DNA from: Clostridia bacterium | GTDB lineage: Bacteria > Bacillota > Clostridia > Oscillospirales > Acutalibacteraceae | Direction of reading: 5' to 3' | Length of the DNA: 64,000 bases | Assembly: GCA_017406805.1 (NCBI GenBank) | Contig: JAFQXU010000051.1 | Coordinates: forward strand, 1-64,000 | Shown here: in pieces, positions 24,616 through 32,939 of the stretch | How positions within the stretch are numbered: the stretch's first letter is position 1 | Layout: the number at the start of each line of letters is the position of its first letter | Notes under the pieces: generated by a model | The model's database searches: none | Told to the model about the DNA's origin: nothing | The model's input: the letters and a program-made list of their open reading frames with translations, nothing else | Position numbers and translations under genes: made by a program

Positions 24616-24925
24616 AATCGTTTAATAAAAACTTCAATATTATGAGCGAATTTTAACTCTTTATTATATTGAAGTTTAATTTTTTCTGCTATTTAGGGAA
24701 AATAGAGGTATAAAAATTATTTTTAAATGATTACATCAAATTAGCGGAACAATATCAATGCTATCGGAATAATACAATAGCATTTAGCGGAATGATACTT
24801 TTATTTTCTACTCTTGCGTCTGTTACATTCTTTCATAGTGTTTGGTAGTTTTTGCTTCAAGGGGTATAAATCTAAAAATAAGCATAAAAAATCCCACAAT
24901 ACCGCAGTACCATGAGATTAATATC
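24616..24925. other. Intergenic region with short repeats resembling an insertion-sequence end
   Basis: No gene is supported. Around 24740-24800 the text AGCGGAACAATATC, TCGGAATAATACAA and AGCGGAATGATACT recurs at ~18-base spacing, reminiscent of the multiple terminal repeats of IS21-type elements. No transposase gene is present. The rest is AT-rich. Confidence 0.35.
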
Positions 24926-25016
24926 TGGCGGAGAAGGAGGGATTTGAACCCTCGCGCCGATCGCTCGACCTACACCCTTAGCAGGGGCGCCTCTTCAGCC
25001 ACTTGAGTACTTCTCC
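24926..25016 (-). tRNA. tRNA-Ser (anticodon GCT)
   Basis: On the minus strand this reads GGAGAAGTACTCAAGTGG... through a T-arm with GGTTCAAATCC to an encoded CCA end. The acceptor arms GGAGAAG/CTTCTCC pair, and a long variable arm marks a class II serine tRNA. The anticodon loop is CTGCTAA, giving GCT. It is 91 bases long. Confidence 0.95.
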
Positions 25017-25030
25017 GTAAAAATATTGTA

Positions 25031-25121
<91 letters not shown>

Positions 25122-25205
25122 TGAGAATTCACTAGCTTACTAATGAATTCTACCATACAATGAAAATTTAGTCAACTAGATTTTTTAAATTTAAACAATT
25201 ATTAA

Positions 25206-26621
25206 TTAATCAGTCCATGCGTCGTCATCGTCTTCATCTTGTGTTTGATTTTGCTGTTGTGCACGCTTAAACATAGGGCTGTTTGTAGTGTTTTCAAAGA
25301 CTTGCTCTACAACACTTTTTCTTTTTGATGTCATGGGGTTTGCTACTTTCTTTAAACTTCCACTTGCATTTTTTAATTGTTCCGCAGTTGGCTTAGCATT
25401 GCCTTGTCCTGTTGGTTGTTGTGGTATTGGTGGTTGTGGTTTCTTTGGCGGTTCAGATACGGATGTTACAGTTTTATCAGAAGGTTGTTTTTGCGTGGGT
25501 AATTTTACACCTTTTGGTAAATTTTTTGGTATTGGCCCATTAACCCTGATTCCATCTTTAAGCATTTCTTGGAATAAACCATCTTTACTATATAGATAAT
25601 TTCTAAATTCTTCATAGGTCATTATTTTATTAAATGGTTTATCTATAAAATATTTCACCCAGTCGTTTCTAGCTTGGTCATTTTTGAGATTCATTATTTT
25701 ATTAACTGTAGATTGTGCGTTATCTTTAAAATATTTTTTTAATGCATTAAATTCCAGTTGTTCTTCGGGCGTAAGTTTTTTCTCAAATTTTAATGATAAG
25801 AATATATTTGAAATAGAATTAAGTAAAACATTGTGGTTTACTTCTTTTGATATTGGGGGCGCCGAAGGTAGTTTTATTGGTGATTGCGGTGTTTTTGATG
25901 CTGTAGCCTTAGGCGGTTGCGGGGCAGGGCCGTCCGGCAGCGGTAATGACGGTTGAGGTTTATTTGGATGAGTAAATTTAGCTTTAGGTGGCTGCGGAGC
26001 TTGTTTTTTTGGTGAATCAAGTGCTAATTTATTTATTTCACTGGATATCCAATTTAGTTTAGTATTTAATTTACCAATGGCTTTTAGTACTTTTGGGTTA
26101 TCTAAAATAGAGGCAACATATTCTCCAATAGTAATTTTTTTATCCTTTGATACGTCGGGGCGTGATATTCCTAATTTTTTTAGTGTATTATCTATGTCCC
26201 TTTTTAATCCATTTGGATTTGCATTTCGAAGCCATTGTTCTCTTGCATTTAATTTTTTCATAATTTCTTTAATGTCCTCTTGACTCATCTTAAAAAGTTC
26301 ATGCAAATCTTTCACAAATAATGCTGCTACTCCGGTTTTTCTCACATTTATCTGGTTGCTTATATTTCTCTCGTAATATTTTCTAAATACTTTATTGTAA
26401 TTTTTATCATAATTTTTGCACATTGCTTGCCAATATTCAATAATATTCTTTTGATTATCTAGTTTAGGAATAGGAGTATTTGCTATTTCTTCAATTGGTT
26501 TTTTAAAGTCAGTTGCTTGGTATTTTTTTGCTAATTTTGTTACCGGAAATGTGGCACGTTTTGCACCTTCTTTTGCGTATTTTTTAAATTCTTGCGCTAC
26601 CTTTTTTAGTATTCCTGGCAT
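25206..26621 (-). CDS. WASP-like protein: proline-rich regions, WH2-like motif and acidic Trp tail
   Basis: 471 residues, no signal peptide. Residues 1-200 are basic and helical. Two proline-rich stretches (205-255, e.g. APQPPKAKF and PLPDGPAPQPP; 390-403, PPKKPQPPIPQQP) look like profilin- or SH3-binding segments. The C-terminus has three parts in the order of a eukaryotic WASP VCA region: a WH2-like motif AEQLKNASGSLKKV with LKKV at 423-426, an amphipathic connector (SVVEQVFENTTNSPMFKRAQ) and an acidic end DEDDDDAWTD with Trp469. In WASP and Rickettsia RickA this layout binds actin and activates the Arp2/3 complex. The motifs are read directly; actin nucleation is inferred. Two tandem promoters lie upstream. 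Delivery route unknown. Confidence 0.75.
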   Translation of the reverse strand: MPGILKKVAQEFKKYAKEGAKRATFPVTKLAKKYQATDFKKPIEEIANTPIPKLDNQKNIIEYWQAMCKNYDKNYNKVFRKYYERNISNQINVRKTGVAALFVKDLHELFKMSQEDIKEIMKKLNAREQWLRNANPNGLKRDIDNTLKKLGISRPDVSKDKKITIGEYVASILDNPKVLKAIGKLNTKLNWISSEINKLALDSPKKQAPQPPKAKFTHPNKPQPSLPLPDGPAPQPPKATASKTPQSPIKLPSAPPISKEVNHNVLLNSISNIFLSLKFEKKLTPEEQLEFNALKKYFKDNAQSTVNKIMNLKNDQARNDWVKYFIDKPFNKIMTYEEFRNYLYSKDGLFQEMLKDGIRVNGPIPKNLPKGVKLPTQKQPSDKTVTSVSEPPKKPQPPIPQQPTGQGNAKPTAEQLKNASGSLKKVANPMTSKRKSVVEQVFENTTNSPMFKRAQQQNQTQDEDDDDAWTD

Positions 26622-26658
26622 ATGCTATCATCCTTTCAAAATAATGTAAATTCAAATA

Positions 26659-26716
26659 ATTATCATATAAAACAATTATTTGTGTCAATAATATATAAAT
26701 ATAAAGTGAATGTCAA
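26659..26716 (-). promoter_or_regulatory. Two tandem promoters for the WASP-like gene
   Basis: On the minus strand, TTGACA (26711-26716) with TATTAT (26688-26693) at 17 bases, and TTGACA (26683-26688) with GATAAT (26659-26664) at 18 bases. Both point toward the gene that starts at 26621. Confidence 0.6.
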
Positions 26717-26741
26717 GGCTTTTTATCTATTTATTTTAAAT

Positions 26742-26770
26742 TTGACCATATTTTATCTATATATTATAAT
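26742..26770 (+). promoter_or_regulatory. Promoter of uvrC
   Basis: TTGACC (26742-26747), 17 bases, TATAAT (26765-26770); uvrC starts 21 bases further on. It is back-to-back with the WASP-like gene promoters. Confidence 0.75.
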
Positions 26771-26791
26771 ATTGAGAGGATTAAATAATTT

Positions 26792-28627
26792 ATGAGGTTT
26801 GTGGAAATGAAAAATAGCATTACACTAAAAGAAAGCGCAAAAAAATTGCCATTTAATCCCGGGGTTTACTTAATGAAAAACGAAAATGGTGAAATTATTT
26901 ACATCGGGAAAGCAAAAAATTTGAAGAATCGTGTGCTTTCTTATTTTATGTCTGATTCAAATCACAGCGAAAAAGTTAAAAAAATGGTGAAAAATGTTCA
27001 TCATTTTGATTATATAGTTACCGACAGCGAGTTCGAAGCCTTGGTTTTGGAATGTAGTTTAATAAAAAAATATTTACCAAAATACAATATTTTGCTAAAA
27101 GACGATAAAGGTTACAGTTATATAAAAATCACAAATGAAAAGTGGCCGCGGGTTTCTTATGTAAAACAAAAAGAAAACGATGGTGCACTTTATATTGGTC
27201 CATATACAAATTCATTTTCCGTTAAAAAAACCGTAGAAGAAGCCATTAAAATATTTAAAATTCCAACATGCGGAAGAAATTTTAATAAATTATCCAAAAG
27301 AGCGTGCCTTAATTATTATATCGGCAGATGCAGTGCGCCATGTATTGGCGCGATTGACAATTACAGCTATAATTTGGTAATAAACGACGTTATAAAATTT
27401 TTGAAAAAGGGGAGCGGCGAGATAGTTAAATATTTTACTGAGAAAATGAAAAAAGCCTCTGAAAATATGAATTTTGAGCAAGCCGCAGAATACAGGGATA
27501 AAATTAAAGCCATACAAAATGTAAATTCCAAACAAAAAGTTGTATCGTATAAAGTTGAAGAGCAGGACGTTATTGCTTGTGCAGGCGACGGAAAACACAC
27601 TGCGTTTGAAATTTTCAGGTTTTCCGGCGGAGATTTATACGAAAATCAAAGCTATTTGGTAGAGGCGCAAGATGATGAAATTTCAACGAGAACAGAATTT
27701 ATTAAAAGTTACTACGAAATGAAAGAAAAAGTCCCCAAACGAATAGTAATAGATGGGGGACTAGAAAATACAGAACTTATAAAGAAATATTTATCGCAAA
27801 AAGCCGGGAAATCGGTTAATATTTTAATTCCGGAAAAAGGCGACCAATTTCAGCTTGTTAATATGTGCAAAAATAACGCTTATGAGTATTTGCTGCGCAG
27901 TAAGGAGTACAAAACAAGGCAAGAAGATATTTTGGAAGACATTAAAAATATTTTATCTTTAAGTGTTTCTCCTAAGTATATTGAGGCGTACGATATTTCA
28001 AATCTAAGAAATTCAAATAACGTTGGGGCGATGGTTGTTTTTAAAGATGCTAAGCCGTTTAAAAAGGCGTATCGTAAATTTAAAATTAAAAACTTTGTCA
28101 CTCAAGACGATTATGGTTCCATGAAAGAAATGCTGGAACGCAGATTTGAAAATTACCTTAATAACGAAAAAGACCCGGCGTTTTCGGTGCTTCCGGACCT
28201 TATATTAATAGACGGCGGAAAAAATCATACTGCCGCTGCGAAAGAAATAATCCAAAAATTCAGTTTAAATATTCCCGTTTTTGGAATGGTTAAAGACAGC
28301 AAACACCGAACGAGAGCGATTACCACGGAGGGTGCAGAGATAGAAATTAAAAACAGCAGCAGAGTTTTTGGGTTTATTACAAAATTGCAAGATGAAGTGC
28401 ATAGATTTACAATTAATTATCATAGAAAATTGCGTGGCAAATCTGTAAAAACTTCCGAGCTTACGAATATAGAAGGCATTGGCAAAGTTAAAGCAAATGC
28501 TCTTTTAAAGTCATTTGGCAGCATAGAAGCGGTGAAAAATGCCTCTGAAACGGAATTATTAAAAATAAAAGGTATCACGAAGAAAAATGTCGAAAATATA
28601 AAAAAATATTATTTTATTACTACTTGA
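26792..28627 (+). CDS. uvrC: Excinuclease ABC subunit C
   Basis: 611 residues, full length. UvrC makes both incisions around DNA lesions in nucleotide excision repair. The N-terminal GIY-YIG nuclease (NPGVYLMKN, IIYIGKAKNLK), a UVR motif (NFEQAAEYRDKI), the RNase H-like nuclease (EAYDISNLRNSNNVGAMVVF, LILIDGGKNH) and a C-terminal helix-hairpin-helix pair (IEGIGKVKANALLKSFGS) appear in the usual order. An ATG 15 bases downstream is an alternative start. Confidence 0.96.
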   Translation: MRFVEMKNSITLKESAKKLPFNPGVYLMKNENGEIIYIGKAKNLKNRVLSYFMSDSNHSEKVKKMVKNVHHFDYIVTDSEFEALVLECSLIKKYLPKYNILLKDDKGYSYIKITNEKWPRVSYVKQKENDGALYIGPYTNSFSVKKTVEEAIKIFKIPTCGRNFNKLSKRACLNYYIGRCSAPCIGAIDNYSYNLVINDVIKFLKKGSGEIVKYFTEKMKKASENMNFEQAAEYRDKIKAIQNVNSKQKVVSYKVEEQDVIACAGDGKHTAFEIFRFSGGDLYENQSYLVEAQDDEISTRTEFIKSYYEMKEKVPKRIVIDGGLENTELIKKYLSQKAGKSVNILIPEKGDQFQLVNMCKNNAYEYLLRSKEYKTRQEDILEDIKNILSLSVSPKYIEAYDISNLRNSNNVGAMVVFKDAKPFKKAYRKFKIKNFVTQDDYGSMKEMLERRFENYLNNEKDPAFSVLPDLILIDGGKNHTAAAKEIIQKFSLNIPVFGMVKDSKHRTRAITTEGAEIEIKNSSRVFGFITKLQDEVHRFTINYHRKLRGKSVKTSELTNIEGIGKVKANALLKSFGSIEAVKNASETELLKIKGITKKNVENIKKYYFITT

Positions 28628-28687
28628 CAGAAAACCTAAAATATAATATATAAATATATATAAAATTATATTTTGGAGGGATACGCA

Positions 28688-29773
28688 ATGAGAAAATATA
28701 TTAAAAACATTTTTGTATTAGCAGCTTTGATTTTTAGTTTTTGCGCAGCCGACAAAGTTTTTGCAGAAGAAGTAAAAGAAGAATCACCAAAAATTTCCGT
28801 GGTGGTAACTGTTTATAACACGGAAAAATATTTACGCAGATGCTTGGATTCAATTATCAATCAAAATTTTAAAGATATAGAAATTGTTTGCGTAAATGAC
28901 GGCTCAAAAGATAATTCCCTTAAAATACTAAATGAATACGCTGAAAAAGATAGCCGTGTTAAAGTGGTGGATCAAGAAAACCAAGGCGTTTCGGGAGCAC
29001 GAAACACAGGCGTTAGAGAAGCAAGTGCAAAATATCTTTCTTTTGTGGATTCAGATGATTATGTGGACCCTAAGATATATGAAAAAGGCTATAATTTAAT
29101 TTCTTCCAACGATGCTGATGTATACATAATGAGATGGGACAGATTTTTTAGTGATACTAATTTAACAAAAGAAAACCCTTATTATGATTCCAAGGTAACT
29201 GTTATAGGGGATGGAAAAAGTACCATAGGATTTCCTCGTAGAACATATGGTTTAAGATTAGGCGTTGTGTGGGATAAAATATACAGAAAAGATATTATTA
29301 CCGATAATAATTTTAAATTTGAAAAAGATGTATATTATGGTGAAGATACAATTTTTAACTGGATACTTTTTACAAGAGTAAAAAAGGTGATAACCGACGG
29401 AAATTCACTTTATTTTTACAGAGATTCTCGCCCTGGTTCAATAATGACTACCCTTAATAACAGAAGAAGAATAGAAAACCACATAGCAATTGCCAAACAT
29501 TTAGTGGAAGAATATAACAAAACAGATTACTTTAAAGGTGCGGAAAATTGGGTAAACGCCAGAATATTTGGCCTTAATTATAATTTCTTGCTTACAAGAT
29601 TTAGCGATTCGAAAGAAAAATTATATTGGATAAAGAAATTTTTAAAAGATGTAGATGAGCCGTACTTTAAAAAACATAATTTCAAAAATAATCAGATAGA
29701 AACTTTGAGAAATGTTGCCAGAGAACTCGAAGAAAAAATAGCAAAAGCAAAGCCGAAAGCAAATGCGGCATAG
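28688..29773 (+). CDS. Family 2 glycosyltransferase with a secretion signal peptide
   Basis: 361 residues from the ATG behind TTGGAGGGATACGCA. Residues 1-26 are a clear Sec signal peptide (YIKNIFVLAALIFSFCAADK, cleavage after VFA). The GT-A domain follows directly: ISVVVTVYNTEKYLRRCLDS, VNDGSKDNS, the nucleotide-sugar/metal site FVDSDDYVD, then GVVWDKIYRKD and YGEDTIFNW. The C-terminus is basic and Ala-rich, with no membrane anchor. GT2 enzymes normally stay in the cytoplasm, where nucleotide sugars are; exporting one makes sense if it acts inside another cell. A secreted toxin-type glycosyltransferase is the inference. A TTGACA follows the uvrC stop, so it has its own promoter. Confidence 0.8.
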   Translation: MRKYIKNIFVLAALIFSFCAADKVFAEEVKEESPKISVVVTVYNTEKYLRRCLDSIINQNFKDIEIVCVNDGSKDNSLKILNEYAEKDSRVKVVDQENQGVSGARNTGVREASAKYLSFVDSDDYVDPKIYEKGYNLISSNDADVYIMRWDRFFSDTNLTKENPYYDSKVTVIGDGKSTIGFPRRTYGLRLGVVWDKIYRKDIITDNNFKFEKDVYYGEDTIFNWILFTRVKKVITDGNSLYFYRDSRPGSIMTTLNNRRRIENHIAIAKHLVEEYNKTDYFKGAENWVNARIFGLNYNFLLTRFSDSKEKLYWIKKFLKDVDEPYFKKHNFKNNQIETLRNVARELEEKIAKAKPKANAA

Positions 29774-29785
29774 ACTTAAAAAAAA

Positions 29786-30706
29786 TTAATTTTCTAAATA
29801 ATTTAAGATTTTTAAAAAATAGTCAGGCAAATTGCTTGTAAATTCCATATACTTTTTGGTTGTCGGGTGAATAAGCCCGACAACTTTTGCGTGCAAGCAT
29901 TGCCCTTTTAAAAACGGGAATATATTTTTTTTGTTATTCCCATAAACTTCGTCGCCCAAAACAGGATGGCCAAGATTCGCCATATGAACTCTGATTTGGT
30001 GAGTTCGCCCGGTTTCGAGTTTTAGCTGAATATGGGTAAAACCGCTGTATCGTTTAATAACTTTATAGTGAGTTACAGCAGATTTTCCGCCGAAGGGAAC
30101 CACGGCCATCTTTTTTCTGTTTGTTTTGTGGCGGCCTATGTTTGTGGATATTGTTCCTTCGTTATTTTTTAAATTTCCTACCACGATAGCTTCATAAATG
30201 CGCGTAAAAGTATGATTTTTTATTTGTTCGGCAATAAAGTTATGAGAATTATCGTTTTTTGCTACAATTAAAAGCCCGCTGGTGTCTTTGTCTATTCTGT
30301 GAACTATACCTGGACGCATAACTCCGCCAATTCCTGAAAGCGAATCTTTGCAGTGAAAAAGCAGTGCATTAACTAGAGTTTTACTGTAATTCCCCGGAGC
30401 AGGGTGAACAACCATGCCTTTTGGCTTGTTTACAATTAAAAGGTCGCTATCTTCGTAGATTATATCAAGACTTATATTTTCGGGCAAAGTGTCTGTTGGT
30501 TCGGGGTCCGGAACGTTTATTTTTATAGACTGATTTGAAGCAATTTTAAAATTTTTATTTACAGTGTTTCCGTTTATCAGGACGTTGCCATTGTTTATCA
30601 GCTTTTGAATATACGAACGCGAAAAATCCGCGAGATTGTCCATTAAAAACTTGTCAATTCTCACGTTAATGTCTTTTTCAGTAGTAGTAAATTCAAAGCT
30701 TTCCAT
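29786..30706 (-). CDS. rluD: RluA/RluD-family pseudouridine synthase
   Basis: 306 residues. An S4 RNA-binding domain (VRIDKFLMDNLADFSRSYIQ) leads into the catalytic domain with the HRIDKDTSGLLI loop, whose Asp is the catalytic residue, and LETGRTHQIRVHM. The family isomerises uridines in rRNA. The start is 9 bases behind the preceding gene's stop, so they are cotranscribed. The exact RluA subgroup cannot be fixed from sequence alone. Confidence 0.9.
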   Translation of the reverse strand: MESFEFTTTEKDINVRIDKFLMDNLADFSRSYIQKLINNGNVLINGNTVNKNFKIASNQSIKINVPDPEPTDTLPENISLDIIYEDSDLLIVNKPKGMVVHPAPGNYSKTLVNALLFHCKDSLSGIGGVMRPGIVHRIDKDTSGLLIVAKNDNSHNFIAEQIKNHTFTRIYEAIVVGNLKNNEGTISTNIGRHKTNRKKMAVVPFGGKSAVTHYKVIKRYSGFTHIQLKLETGRTHQIRVHMANLGHPVLGDEVYGNNKKNIFPFLKGQCLHAKVVGLIHPTTKKYMEFTSNLPDYFLKILNYLEN

Positions 30707-30715
30707 AGGGTAAAA

Positions 30716-31411
30716 TTATCCCACCCCTAAATCAGTATTATTTATTGAAATTTCAACTTTTGGGTCGTCTTTTATTTTTGGGTATACTTCGTTTATAAAT
30801 CTGTCGATAAGTTCGGGGTTTGGCTTTATGTTTTTGCTGTTTGGAATAAACACGTTTATCATGTAATGATCAAAATATTTATTTGCCAAATATATATCAT
30901 TCAGGACTGTCTCAAAAGTTTGATTTTCTGTCCCGATGAGTAAACACACGCTTTTAAAATATTTGATTATTTCTGATATTTCCGCCGTTTCCGGGATCCC
31001 TTTATTCCAGAAATTTCGCAGGTCTTTATTAAATGTTTCAATACCTATCCTGTAATTAACTTTGCAGCCTTCAAAATTTTTTGAAAAAACCTTTAGTTTT
31101 TTGCGGTAATTCCAGTGGGCTTCGAACCAAAGTTCTTTTATTTTGCAGTCTTTTACTTTTTTAATTAAATAGTTAAGAGTTTCTTCATCAAGTTCCATTG
31201 CGGATCCGGAATTAATAACGTCTAAAACGCCGAATTCACCCGTTACATTGTCAATAACTTTTTTATTTGTTGCAAATGGATTTTCGCTTACATCTTCGTA
31301 GTAATCACAAAACAAACATTTTTTCCAAAAGCACCCTGTGCCTTGCAAAAGGATGAATTCTCGCGGAAATTTTTCTTTTATTTTTGAATATCTTTTCTGA
31401 ACTTGTTCCAT
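30716..31411 (-). CDS. Radical-SAM-like protein with a CX4CX2C cluster motif
   Basis: 231 residues. Near residue 27 the protein reads GTGCFWKKCLFCDYY, a three-cysteine motif spaced C-x4-C-x2-C rather than the standard C-x3-C-x2-C for the [4Fe-4S] cluster. The rest looks like a partial TIM-barrel (ELWFEAHWNYRKKLK, YRIGIETFNKDLR, MINVFIPNSKNI). Such proteins are common in clostridia and uncharacterised. It lies between rluD and the deubiquitinase-like gene on the same strand. Confidence 0.7.
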   Translation of the reverse strand: MEQVQKRYSKIKEKFPREFILLQGTGCFWKKCLFCDYYEDVSENPFATNKKVIDNVTGEFGVLDVINSGSAMELDEETLNYLIKKVKDCKIKELWFEAHWNYRKKLKVFSKNFEGCKVNYRIGIETFNKDLRNFWNKGIPETAEISEIIKYFKSVCLLIGTENQTFETVLNDIYLANKYFDHYMINVFIPNSKNIKPNPELIDRFINEVYPKIKDDPKVEISINNTDLGVG

Positions 31412-31496
31412 TTATTACATATTCCTTTAGCTAAAAATTATAATTATATTTTACCATAAAACAGCAAAAAATAAAAATTCAAAATCACCGCAAAAT

Positions 31497-32405
31497 TTAA
31501 ATATAATTAATATCTGTAAAAATAATTGCCACGGCGTTGATTGCTGTGTCTTCAAAAACTCTTTCTTTGCTAACTTCCTTTACGATACTATCATTATATA
31601 TATACCATTTTTTTGTATTTTTATTGTATTTATAAGAATAATAATGTCCACGACCAATGAATTTGCCTTGGTGAATTATAGATCCGGTCATTTTATATTT
31701 GTTAACACCATGGGAGTAGCACAAATGTTTAAATGGTGTTAAATCTTTTTTGTAAATACTGTCTTCAAATAATGTCCTGTTTAAAAATAGTATAAATTTA
31801 TTACTAATAGTCTTCGGTATAAAAATCCCTGGTGACCTGTTTAATTCCCTCACGCACATTGGATTTGTAAATAAATAATTGTAAGCAAAGCTGGTAGCTT
31901 TAAGTTTTTGATTTTTAAATAAATCAAAAACGTCAAACCATTTTAATTGAACGCACTCTTGTGGATCTTCTTGATAACCATTGTGCCCTAATTTTATCAT
32001 ATGATTTTTTATTTTTTCCGGATTATACTTTTCTTTTCCGGATATATAATTAAATAAATATTTTATAGATTCTATTTTCTCATATGTTTCAGTTTTAACG
32101 TTTGAATTAAACTCAAAATTTAATATCCAATCACGAAAATCATCTATATCGTAAAGTTGCTGAAGTAGTGCAGTCATATAACAGTTGTTGCCTATATTAT
32201 CAATACCTAAATTAGCATTTTTAAACTGTATTTTTCTCGTTTTAGATATTTTGGGCGAATCATGTTCAGGGCGTTTTCTTTTTAAATTTTTAGAATTATT
32301 AACTATATTAATAAACTTTCTATGTGTGCAATAACAATTAGGTGAAGTTATTATCATCATAAAACCAAGCAAAATAATTAGTGCCTTTATTGATTTTCTG
32401 TTCAT
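31497..32405 (-). CDS. Secreted ubiquitin-specific-protease-like protein
   Basis: 302 residues. A signal peptide (SIKALIILLGFMMIITSPN) leads to a basic segment, LKRKRPEHDSPKISKTRK (41-58), shaped like a bipartite nuclear-localisation signal. The USP fold shows both boxes: the Cys box GIDNIGNNCYMTALLQQL with Cys75 and the His box GRGHYYSYKYN with His254, followed by WYIYNDSIVKEV (Asp272). These are the catalytic residues of eukaryotic USP/UCH deubiquitinases. It is shorter than eukaryotic USPs and lacks a visible zinc finger. Bacteria have no ubiquitin, so a host target is inferred. It has its own consensus promoter and splits an otherwise housekeeping run (tadA, radical SAM, rluD). Confidence 0.85.
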   Translation of the reverse strand: MNRKSIKALIILLGFMMIITSPNCYCTHRKFINIVNNSKNLKRKRPEHDSPKISKTRKIQFKNANLGIDNIGNNCYMTALLQQLYDIDDFRDWILNFEFNSNVKTETYEKIESIKYLFNYISGKEKYNPEKIKNHMIKLGHNGYQEDPQECVQLKWFDVFDLFKNQKLKATSFAYNYLFTNPMCVRELNRSPGIFIPKTISNKFILFLNRTLFEDSIYKKDLTPFKHLCYSHGVNKYKMTGSIIHQGKFIGRGHYYSYKYNKNTKKWYIYNDSIVKEVSKERVFEDTAINAVAIIFTDINYI

Positions 32406-32440
32406 AGTTTTAATCTCCTTATTAACGATTTATAATAACG

Positions 32441-32469
32441 ATTATAACATAAAACCAACATAAAATCAA
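32441..32469 (-). promoter_or_regulatory. Promoter of the USP-like gene
   Basis: On the minus strand TTGATT and TATAAT are separated by 17 bases, followed by AAGGAGATT before the start at 32405. It lies between tadA and the USP-like gene. Confidence 0.7.
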
Positions 32470-32489
32470 CTTTAATATAAAAACAAAAA

Positions 32490-32939
32490 TTATTTTCTGA
32501 GATTTTTAAAAAAATTGGTTAAAATTTCGGCACATTCATCTTTTAAAATTCCGCCCGTAACAACGGGTTTATGATTGTACGGCAGAGAAAACAAATCGGT
32601 AACAGATCCGCATGAACCCGCTTTTGGGTCGTTTGCTCCATAAATAATTTCCGAGATTCTGGAGTTTATTATTGCGCCGGCACACATAGGGCAGGGTTCT
32701 AAAGTGACGTACAGTGTGCAGCCTATTAGCCTCCAAGAATTTAATTTTTTGCAAGCGTTATTTATTGCCTCTATTTCCGCATGAAATAGTGCGTTTTTAG
32801 AGATTTCTCTGCGATTTCTTCCTCTGGCTATTATTTTGTCTTTATGAACTATAACAGCTCCAACAGGGACTTCTAATTCCTCGGCTGCCTTTTTTGCTTC
32901 TTTTAGTGCTTCTTTCATATATTGAATGTGATTATTCAT
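32490..32939 (-). CDS. tadA: tRNA-specific adenosine deaminase
   Basis: 149 residues. TadA converts A34 of tRNA-Arg to inosine. The zinc deaminase motifs are HAEIEAI (His, catalytic Glu) and PCPMCAGAI. The frame is open 15 codons further, but the ATG at 32939 gives a normal MNNHIQYMKEAL start and overlaps the upstream gene's stop by 8 bases, a coupling overlap. Confidence 0.93.
   Translation of the reverse strand: MNNHIQYMKEALKEAKKAAEELEVPVGAVIVHKDKIIARGRNRREISKNALFHAEIEAINNACKKLNSWRLIGCTLYVTLEPCPMCAGAIINSRISEIIYGANDPKAGSCGSVTDLFSLPYNHKPVVTGGILKDECAEILTNFFKNLRK

Noticed and set aside
25800..25860. A second WH2 motif (NVLLNSISNIFLSLKFEKK, residues ~264-282) in the WASP-like protein
   Set aside because: Spacing to LKF is off by one and there is no LKKV/T. 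Too weak to claim.
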